From: Anaerolineales bacterium
GTDB lineage: Bacteria; Chloroflexota; Anaerolineae; Promineifilales; Promineifilaceae
Assembly (NCBI GenBank): GCA_020432595.1
Contig: JAGQGA010000351.1
Span: forward strand, 1 to 6,159
DNA: 6,159 nt
Direction: 5' to 3'
Of this stretch, positions 1-4,292 are shown piece after piece. Position numbers and translations under genes: made by a program. Numbering within the stretch: the first letter of the stretch is position 1; every line of letters begins with the position of its first letter. The notes under the pieces were generated by a model. It saw only the letters and a program-made list of their open reading frames with translations, was not told the DNA's origin and ran no database searches.

Positions 1-2
1 GT

Positions 3-461
3 GCACCTGATGGGGTTGTCATTGTGGAGTATGATGATATCCAGTTCTTTGGTGGCAGTGCCGACACGTTTGACTTTGAGATTGTTGTTTGGCGTACAGT
101 TGACGATTCGCCAGGAGCTTACGAGATTATTGTGGCTTATGATAATCTCAATGGTAGCTTGGCTGGGCCGTTGACAGTTGGTGTGGAGAATGTTGACGGT
201 ACAGCTGCAACATCATTGGTGAACAATGACAGTGCCGAAGGCGTTTTGCATAATGGCTTGATGGTTTGCTTCGACCTGAATGCACCTTCCACTGACCCCG
301 TGACAATTACCTATGCGGTAGAGGTTAATGCTGGTCTGGGAAGTGATGTTGTGAATACGGCCGTTTCTACGACCAGCAACATCGGTAGCCAGGAAGCTGC
401 GGCGAGCGCACGGGTACAGATTGGTCTACGGACTTATATGCCCTTTGTTCCAAAGAAGTAG
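3..461 (+). CDS. C-terminal part of a secreted/cell-surface beta-sandwich protein (partial)
   Basis: The reading frame is already open at the window's left edge (codons from position 3), so the start lies outside; the GTG at 24 is only an internal valine codon. About the first 90 visible residues follow a pattern common in bacterial secreted proteases and adhesins: FDFEIVVWRT, EIIVAYDNLNG, TVGVENVDGT, then NGLMVCFDL. The next stretch (PVTITYAVEVNAG, VVNTAVSTTS) resembles a DUF11/CARDB-type extracellular repeat strand pattern. The protein ends RTYMPFVPKK before TAG. It is rich in D, N, T, S, G and V and has few lysines until the end, as expected for an exported protein. No catalytic motif is in view, so the full protein could be a subtilisin-like protease, an adhesin or a structural surface protein. 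No LPXTG motif or C-terminal membrane segment is seen. An export role is inference. Confidence 0.75.
   Translation, partial: APDGVVIVEYDDIQFFGGSADTFDFEIVVWRTVDDSPGAYEIIVAYDNLNGSLAGPLTVGVENVDGTAATSLVNNDSAEGVLHNGLMVCFDLNAPSTDPVTITYAVEVNAGLGSDVVNTAVSTTSNIGSQEAAASARVQIGLRTYMPFVPKK
355..366. repeat. Palindrome copy 1 (TACGGCCGTT variant)
   Basis: The core ACGGCCGT at 357-364 is flanked by T on the left and TT on the right, one base off the consensus AACGGCCGTT. It lies in the surface-protein gene and reads Thr-Ala-Val in frame. Confidence 0.7.
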
Positions 462-468
462 GTTTGTT

Positions 469-505
469 GAATAGCAAGTTGTGATACGATTGCAGTTTGC
501 TATTC
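469..505. other. 9-bp inverted repeat (hairpin) after the surface-protein gene
   Basis: GAATAGCAA (469-477) is perfectly complementary to TTGCTATTC (497-505), with a 19-nt loop. It starts 8 nt after the stop codon. There is no T-run after it, so it is not a convincing terminator by itself. It may protect the transcript's 3' end or act together with the stronger hairpin just downstream. Confidence 0.45.
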
Positions 506-516
506 GCATTAACAAT

Positions 517-550
517 GAAAAAGCCATCCGCTGACACGGGTGGCTTTTTC
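517..550 (+). terminator. Intrinsic terminator downstream of the surface-protein gene
   Basis: Arms GAAAAAGCCATCC (517-529) and GGGTGGCTTTTTC (538-550) pair over 13 bp with one G-T wobble around an 8-nt loop. The right arm carries TTTTT and is followed by CG TTT, so it reads as a rho-independent terminator on the plus strand. The A-run on the left arm makes it plausible on the minus strand too. It ends only 11 nt before the ATG of the methyltransferase gene, so it could instead act as an attenuator for that gene. Confidence 0.7.
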
Positions 551-561
551 GTTTACTCAGC

Positions 562-1083
562 ATGAAACCATTGATTGGAACGGACTTAAAGCGGTTTAAC
601 CGTGACTACAAGCGGGCCAACCCGGTGAAACGAGAGTTAGTGGCACTGCTGCAAAGCGTGGAATATCCGGCTAACGTCGGTTCAGCGTTTCGCGTGGCGG
701 ATGGGGCGGGAGTGCAGGAGCTGGTGCTGACGGGGATTACGCCCACGCCACCACACCCGACGATTGACAAAGTGGGCCGGTTTAAGAGCTTAAAGGTGCC
801 GTGGCGGTATGAAAAGGAGCCGGTGGTGGCGATTGAGGGGCTACGAGCGCAGGGGTATCGGATTGTGGCGGTGGAGTTGACGGAAACGGCCGTTTCTTAC
901 CACCAATACCCCTACCCGCAAAAAGTTTGCTTCGTCGTCGGCCACGAAGATCACGGCATCACCAAAGCGACGTTGGCCGCTTGCGACGATGCCATCTTTA
1001 TCCCCATGTACGGTAAAGGCCAATCGCTCAACGTCCATGTGGCACTGAGTATTGTACTTTATCAGGCACTCCATGCGGCGTAG
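562..1083 (+). CDS. SpoU/TrmH-family RNA 2'-O-methyltransferase
   Basis: A 173-residue SPOUT-fold enzyme expected to transfer a methyl group from S-adenosylmethionine to a ribose 2'-OH of tRNA or rRNA, acting in the cytoplasm as a dimer. All three SpoU motifs are visible. Motif 1 is NVGSAFRVADGAG (residues 38-50), with Asn38 and the catalytic-type Arg44. Motif 2 is VVGHEDHGI (125-133), and motif 3 is IPMYGKGQSLNVHVALS (147-163), which builds the trefoil-knot cofactor site. The N-terminal segment LKRFNRDYKRANP fits the start of this subfamily, which favours the ATG at 562, although no good Shine-Dalgarno precedes it. The protein lacks the N-terminal substrate-binding domain of larger 23S rRNA methyltransferases, as is usual for TrmH/TrmL-sized members. 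Which nucleotide it modifies cannot be told from the sequence, so I give no symbol. It probably ends its own transcript at the hairpin just after its stop. Confidence 0.92.
   Translation: MKPLIGTDLKRFNRDYKRANPVKRELVALLQSVEYPANVGSAFRVADGAGVQELVLTGITPTPPHPTIDKVGRFKSLKVPWRYEKEPVVAIEGLRAQGYRIVAVELTETAVSYHQYPYPQKVCFVVGHEDHGITKATLAACDDAIFIPMYGKGQSLNVHVALSIVLYQALHAA
883..896. repeat. Palindrome copy 2 (14-bp perfect: G-AAACGGCCGTTT-C)
   Basis: The extended 14-bp form is perfectly self-complementary. It encodes Thr109-Ala110-Val111 in the methyltransferase, between the core strands and outside the SpoU motifs. Confidence 0.8.
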
Positions 1084-1089
1084 AGAGAG

Positions 1090-1134
1090 ATTGGAGATTG
1101 GAGATTGATAGGCTCCTAATCTCCAATCTCCAAT
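1090..1134. terminator. Perfect 17-bp hairpin after the methyltransferase gene, arms made of a 7-nt unit
   Basis: ATTGGAGATTGGAGATT (1090-1106) and its exact reverse complement (1118-1134) enclose an 11-nt loop. Each arm consists of tandem ATTGGAG heptads. It begins 6 nt after the stop codon at 1081-1083. The stem is long and perfect but has no T-run after it, so termination or 3'-end protection is inferred. Its simple-repeat make-up suggests a dispersed intergenic element rather than a gene-specific terminator. Confidence 0.6.
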
Positions 1135-1153
1135 TGTCAATCCCCATTTTACC

Positions 1154-1182
1154 TTGCCCCGATCCCACACCTTCGGTATACT
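1154..1182 (+). promoter_or_regulatory. Sigma70-type promoter for dnaN
   Basis: TTGCCC (1154-1159) as -35 and TATACT (1177-1182) as -10 are separated by exactly 17 nt. TATACT differs from the TATAAT consensus at one base. Transcription would start near 1189, giving a leader of about 50 nt. The site lies between the hairpin after the methyltransferase gene and dnaN, so dnaN is probably transcribed on its own. Confidence 0.65.
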
Positions 1183-1239
1183 AGCTATTAAACGACATGC
1201 GGGATAGTACAACAAAACTTTTCGGGAGATGGATGCGGA

Positions 1240-2373
1240 ATGAGAGTTTCATGTTTACAAGAAAATTTGGCCAAGGGGTTGAGCATTGTGGGGCGGGCGG
1301 TTAGCACACGTTCGACCCTGCCGGTGTTGGGCAATGTGCTGTTGGCGACGGATAACGGCCGTTTAAAACTCTCCGCCACTAACCTAGAAATCGTCATCAC
1401 CTGTTGGATTGGAGCCAAAGTTGAAGACGAAGGTAGTATCACCGTCCCTGCCCGCACCCTCAGCGACCTCGTTGGTGCATTGCCCCAGGAGCGTGTGGAC
1501 TTAGACCTCAACGACACCACCCAAACACTCCATATCGCCTGTGCCCGTACCCAGGCTAATATCAAAGGTATTGATGCCCAGGAATTTCCTCTGGTGCCAG
1601 AGCCAGACAAAGAGAACCGGATCCGTATTGAAGGACCCATCCTCAAGCAAATGATTTCCCAGGTTGCCTTTGCTGCTGCCACCGATGATGCTCGCCCAAC
1701 TCTGACCGGCGTTTCCACCAGTTTTGACCAAAGTCAAATGGTTATGGCTGCCACAGATGGCTTCCGCCTCTCCGTGCGTGCGGCTCACATTCCCGGTCAT
1801 GTCGAGCAGCCCTTTAGCATCATCATTCCCTCTCGCGCTCTCACTGATGTTGCCCGCGTCATCAGTGAGGATTTGGAAGCCATTTACCTTTCCATGCCCG
1901 ACAAGCGCAACCAGGCCATTTTTGACATGGACAACATCGTCATTGTCTCCCAACTCATAGACGGCAACTTCCCCGATTACCGTCCCATTATGCCGCAGAA
2001 GCATAACACCCGTGCCGTGCTGGGAACGGCCGATTTTCGCAAAGCGTGCCGCACCGCTGACATTTTTGCCCGTGAATCCAGCCACACTGCCCAGGTCAGC
2101 ATTGAGCCTGGCGATGACTTTGGCACTGCACACGCCATCATCAAGGCGACCAGCACTGAAACTGGTGATAACGTGGCTCGCATTGATGCCAGCGTAGACG
2201 GCGAACCCGTTGAGATCGCCTTCAACGTCAAATATATGACCGAAGTGCTAAATGTGATTGACACCCCGCAGGTGGCTTTGGAAACCACCAGCCCCATGGA
2301 ACCCGGTGTCATCAAACCCGTGGGCGACACCGACTTTGTCCACATCATCATGCCGATGCAGTTTGGTCGTTAG
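1240..2373 (+). CDS. dnaN: DNA polymerase III subunit beta (sliding clamp)
   Basis: This protein forms the ring-shaped homodimer that encircles DNA and tethers the replicative polymerase and many repair proteins. At 377 residues it has the usual length for three clamp folds (roughly 1-120, 128-250 and 252-377). Family signatures visible are SATNLEI (45-51), ARPTLTGV (151-158), ATDGFRLS (171-178), LIDGNFPDYRPIMP (239-252), FNVKYMTEVL (328-337) and the C-terminal IIMPM (369-373) that borders the partner-binding pocket. The ATG at 1240 gives the conserved N-terminus (MRVSCLQENLAKGLSIVGRAV). A GGGAG Shine-Dalgarno lies 11 nt upstream, a little far. Two ATGs at 1229 and 1233 are out of frame. A consensus-like promoter lies at 1154-1182. 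The gene is not beside dnaA or recF as in many bacteria; whether this is the only clamp gene cannot be seen here. Confidence 0.97.
   Translation: MRVSCLQENLAKGLSIVGRAVSTRSTLPVLGNVLLATDNGRLKLSATNLEIVITCWIGAKVEDEGSITVPARTLSDLVGALPQERVDLDLNDTTQTLHIACARTQANIKGIDAQEFPLVPEPDKENRIRIEGPILKQMISQVAFAAATDDARPTLTGVSTSFDQSQMVMAATDGFRLSVRAAHIPGHVEQPFSIIIPSRALTDVARVISEDLEAIYLSMPDKRNQAIFDMDNIVIVSQLIDGNFPDYRPIMPQKHNTRAVLGTADFRKACRTADIFARESSHTAQVSIEPGDDFGTAHAIIKATSTETGDNVARIDASVDGEPVEIAFNVKYMTEVLNVIDTPQVALETTSPMEPGVIKPVGDTDFVHIIMPMQFGR
1354..1363. repeat. Palindrome copy 3 (AACGGCCGTT)
   Basis: An exact 10-bp palindrome near the 5' end of dnaN. Here the frame is shifted relative to most other copies, so it encodes Asn-Gly-Arg (DNGRLK) instead of Thr-Ala-Val. 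Confidence 0.75.
2025..2034. repeat. Degenerate palindrome copy 4 (AACGGCCGAT)
   Basis: The left half and the CGGCCG centre match the consensus, but the right end reads AT instead of TT. It encodes Thr-Ala-Asp in dnaN (LGTADFRK). It may be a decayed copy, one held back by protein constraint, or chance. Confidence 0.4.
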
Positions 2374-2376
2374 TTG

Positions 2377-2430
2377 TTAGTGGCTGGTGGTTGGTACAGA
2401 ATGTTTATCTTATCAGCCACCAGCCGCTAG
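2377..2430. terminator. 18-bp hairpin between convergent dnaN and the serine hydrolase gene
   Basis: Left arm 2377-2394 and right arm 2413-2430 pair along 18 positions including four G-T wobbles. The core GGCTGGTGG/CCACCAGCC is perfect; the loop is 18 nt. It starts 3 nt after the dnaN stop and ends 8 nt before the end of the hydrolase gene on the other strand, so it is placed to end both transcripts. There is no T-run on either side. The left arm is made of repeated GGTGG/GGTTGG-like units. Confidence 0.6.
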
Positions 2431-2438
2431 TACCAACA

Positions 2439-3677
2439 CTAATCAACAATAGCCTGGTAGGCCGCAATCCGAAAGGCGGCGGACGCTGGAATGAGACCCG
2501 ATGGCTGGTATTGGGACATAAAAATGCCAACCATCTCTTCGACTGGATCAATCCAGAAATAGGTGTTGGCCGCCCCTGCCCATCCATAGTCACCCACAGA
2601 GCCAGGAATAGCTGCTAATCCCACATCTTGCAAAACCCGCATACCCAGACCAAAGCCCTGACCCGGGCTGGGTATATTGCCTATTTCATAGGGCAAGAGG
2701 GAAGCGGGCACATGGTTGACGCGCATGAGTTCAACGGTTTTGCGACCCAAAATGCGGTTGCCATCCAGTTCCCCATGGTTGAGCAGCATTTGACAAAACC
2801 GCCAGTAATCCATGGCCGTGGAAACAAGACCATGCCCACCACTCAAAAAATTGTGGGGTTGCGATTGGCGGCTGTCAGCGGCACCTTCCAGCCGTTGGTT
2901 GATACCAGCCATCGCATCGCCGAACCAGTTTGTGAGGCTGGTCTGGGGGATGTCAATGCTTCGGGAACCATACATGGTGGTAAAACGGCCGTTTTTCCCC
3001 TCTGGTACATAAAACCCCGTATCAACCATTCCCAGTGGCGCAAAAAGATGTTCCTGCAAAAAGTCGTCAAACGATTTCCCACTGATAACTTCGACAAGAT
3101 GGGCCAGAACATCATGCCCCATGGAATACCGCCACTTTGTGCCAGGCTGGAAAGCCAGCGGCAGTTGGAGGGCATCGCCCACTAACGCTTTAAGCGGCTT
3201 GGCTGAAAAAATGGCGTTGTCGCGGTACATCTGCTCAATGGGGCCGTATTCGGTGAAGTGGTAGGTTAGACCAGACGTATGGGTAAAAAGCTGCTGAATG
3301 GTGACTGGGGAGGCCAAAGGCTCCAGACGGATGCTGTCGCCTTCACCGCCCGCATATACCTTGAGCTTGGCAAAGGCGGGAATAAATTTGGCAACGGGGT
3401 CAATGAGCTGGAAATGCCCCTGCTCAAAAAGCATCATGGCGGCGACGCAGGTGATGGGCTTGGTCATGGAGTAGATGCGGAAGATGGAGTCAGCGGTCAT
3501 GGGTGTTTCCGTTTCGCGCTCCTGGTAGCCAAAGGTGTCCAAATGGACAATCTGGCCGCGCCGCGCCAGCAGGGTGACGGCTCCGGCAATTTGGGTGGGG
3601 CTGATGAAGGGGGAAACGGCCGTTTTGATTCGTACCAAACGTTCTGCCGAAAAACCTAAAGATTCGGGCGATTTCAT
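2439..3677 (-). CDS. Beta-lactamase-fold serine hydrolase (class C / EstB-like, Pfam Beta-lactamase family)
   Basis: This is a 412-residue enzyme of the penicillin-binding-protein-like serine hydrolase family; members include esterases, D-aminopeptidases and class C-like beta-lactamases. The nucleophile motif is SMTK (Ser70, Lys73, counting from the ATG at 3677). The second motif is Tyr184-Ser-Met, where true class C beta-lactamases have Tyr-x-Asn. The third is the Trp366-Ala-Gly loop in GWAGAANTYFWIDP, as in EstB-type esterases rather than the KTG of beta-lactamases. An esterase or peptidase is therefore more likely than drug resistance; the true substrate is unknown. No signal peptide is visible, so it is probably cytoplasmic. 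A good AAGGAG (3686-3691) sits 8 nt before the ATG at 3677; a GTG one codon earlier (3680) is possible but less well spaced. A perfect dyad at 3713-3729 upstream may be its operator. Confidence 0.9.
   Translation of the reverse strand: MKSPESLGFSAERLVRIKTAVSPFISPTQIAGAVTLLARRGQIVHLDTFGYQERETETPMTADSIFRIYSMTKPITCVAAMMLFEQGHFQLIDPVAKFIPAFAKLKVYAGGEGDSIRLEPLASPVTIQQLFTHTSGLTYHFTEYGPIEQMYRDNAIFSAKPLKALVGDALQLPLAFQPGTKWRYSMGHDVLAHLVEVISGKSFDDFLQEHLFAPLGMVDTGFYVPEGKNGRFTTMYGSRSIDIPQTSLTNWFGDAMAGINQRLEGAADSRQSQPHNFLSGGHGLVSTAMDYWRFCQMLLNHGELDGNRILGRKTVELMRVNHVPASLLPYEIGNIPSPGQGFGLGMRVLQDVGLAAIPGSVGDYGWAGAANTYFWIDPVEEMVGIFMSQYQPSGLIPASAAFRIAAYQAIVD
2982..2995. repeat. Palindrome copy 5 (14-bp perfect: AAAACGGCCGTTTT)
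   Basis: A perfect 14-bp palindrome inside the serine hydrolase gene. On the coding strand it reads Lys-Asn-Gly-Arg-Phe (residues about 228-232), the less common frame, in a loop-like stretch rich in Gly and Asn. Confidence 0.8.
3614..3625. repeat. Palindrome copy 6 (AAACGGCCGTTT)
   Basis: A 12-bp exact copy near the 5' end of the serine hydrolase gene. It encodes Thr-Ala-Val in IKTAVSPF, about 20 residues from the N-terminus and ahead of the catalytic core. Confidence 0.8.
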
Positions 3678-3712
3678 CACTTATGCTCCTTGTATCAATC
3701 AAAATCAGAGCG

Positions 3713-3729
3713 GCTTATACGGTATAAGC
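3713..3729. promoter_or_regulatory. Perfect 17-bp dyad, possible operator of the serine hydrolase gene
   Basis: GCTTATAC (3713-3720) and GTATAAGC (3722-3729) are perfect inverted halves around a single central G. The site sits 22 nt upstream of the hydrolase Shine-Dalgarno, where a promoter and repressor site would be expected, and contains TATAC/TATAAG sequences like a -10 element. The size and symmetry fit a dimeric helix-turn-helix regulator, but none is encoded in this window. A -35 with correct spacing is not obvious. A very short-looped hairpin is unlikely, which favours a DNA site. Confidence 0.4.
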
Positions 3730-3770
3730 TACCCTATAGATGTCCAGAAAGTGTTGTCCTTCTACCAGAT

Positions 3771-3793
3771 CCTCGAAGTGTGTCATTTCGAGG
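3771..3793. repeat. 7-bp inverted repeat at the left edge of the MITE-like element
   Basis: CCTCGAA (3771-3777) and TTCGAGG (3787-3793) are perfect inverted copies with a 9-nt gap. They overlap the left arm of the larger inverted repeat and may represent a second truncated end of the same repeat family. Confidence 0.35.
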
Positions 3794-3857
3794 TCTTTCC
3801 GAGAAATCTTTCTATTTAGCCAACGTGAAAGATTCCGCAGAGGACTTCGGAATGACA
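3781..3857. repeat. 77-bp imperfect inverted repeat (MITE/REP-like element)
   Basis: The left arm (3781-3812, starting TGTCATTTCGAGGTCTTTCC) and right arm (3827-3857, ending GGACTTCGGAATGACA) are inverted copies with several mismatches and a one-base gap, separated by a 14-nt loop. The outer ends TGTCATT/AATGACA and inner ends ATCTTTC/GAAAGAT match exactly. This kind of palindromic intergenic element, beginning TGTCATTCCGA, is dispersed in many bacterial genomes as non-autonomous MITE or REP sequence. It carries no coding region. It lies between the DUF3024 and hydrolase genes, so it may fold in a read-through transcript. Mobility is inferred; no clear target-site duplication is seen. Confidence 0.6.
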
Positions 3858-3878
3858 ATTGTCGGACAGAATTTATCA

Positions 3879-3898
3879 GGCTAACTATAATGTTAGCC
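3879..3898 (-). terminator. Hairpin overlapping the stop codon of the DUF3024 gene
   Basis: GGCTAAC (3879-3885) and GTTAGCC (3892-3898) form a perfect 7-bp stem with a 6-nt loop, TATAAT on the plus strand. The TAA stop (3895-3893, minus strand) lies within the stem. No T-run follows on the minus strand, so it is at best a weak terminator. Confidence 0.35.
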
Positions 3899-4237
3899 CA
3901 AAAAGCACCCATATTCATCACGGTCTATCATTTCAACTAGCTTTACCAATGACTGATTTTTAAAAAATGGTTCATACTGTTGCCATTTACCACTTGCCCG
4001 TTGCCAGAATAATTGCCACCTATTTTGTGTTCGCACATATTTGATTTTGGCAAATGGTGTCTCAATCTGACGGGTTTGATCCTGCCAATAAGGGCGCGAT
4101 TCATAGATAGTAATGTCATGGTTTTCAATTTTGTAAGCAAGCCAAATAATGCCAGCAAATCTTTCTGGCGAACGCTTTTTACAAAATGAACCAATCACTT
4201 GCTCGATTTCCTGTAACTCCAAATCAGTAAATGCCAT
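3893..4237 (-). CDS. DUF3024 domain protein, AT-rich, probably acquired
   Basis: A small protein of 114 residues from the ATG at 4237, covering essentially one DUF3024 domain. Recognisable features in order are FCKKRSPERF (18-27), YESRPYW (45-51), PFAKIKY (61-67), the tryptophan-rich RWQLFWQRASGKWQQYEP (73-90), and the C-terminal DRDEYGCFLG. DUF3024 has no established function; proteins of this family are small, soluble and scattered across bacteria. The open frame extends six codons further to a TTG at 4255, but MAFTDLEL matches the family's normal start; neither start has a good Shine-Dalgarno. The gene begins 55 nt after the M20 peptidase stop on the same strand, so it may be co-transcribed. 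Hand counting over 3961-4200 gives about 39% GC, against about 60% in a sampled part of the neighbouring peptidase gene, and the gene has no AACGGCCGTT copy. This suggests horizontal transfer. Confidence 0.8.
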   Translation of the reverse strand: MAFTDLELQEIEQVIGSFCKKRSPERFAGIIWLAYKIENHDITIYESRPYWQDQTRQIETPFAKIKYVRTQNRWQLFWQRASGKWQQYEPFFKNQSLVKLVEMIDRDEYGCFLG

Positions 4238-4292
4238 CTGTGCTAGGGGTGCCAAGCATTTTCAGAGAGCCTGACACATCACGGCTAGTTTG

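Noticed and set aside
24..461. Complete 145-residue protein starting at GTG 24
   Set aside because: The frame stays open to the left edge, and the residues before position 24 (APDGVVI) continue the same domain pattern, so the gene is truncated by the window.
1090..1134. Possible CRISPR or tandem array from the ATTGGAG repeats
   Set aside because: The units are contiguous 7-mers in two inverted arms, with no spacers and only one loop.
841..1215. 124-codon minus-strand open frame across the end of the methyltransferase gene and the following hairpin
   Set aside because: It translates the simple-repeat hairpin (GDWRLGAYQSPISN) and antisense methyltransferase sequence, so it is an artefact.
1188..2351. 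Three long minus-strand open frames opposite dnaN
   Set aside because: The conserved clamp motifs are on the plus strand throughout; these frames have no homology-like features.
2628..3185. 185-codon plus-strand open frame opposite the serine hydrolase gene
   Set aside because: Antisense shadow of a well-supported gene, with no recognisable fold and no ribosome-binding site.
3686..3770. Specific sigma70 promoter for the serine hydrolase gene
   Set aside because: A TGGACA-like -35 exists on the minus strand, but the spacing to either TATACC or TATAAG is 14 or 21 nt, outside the normal range.
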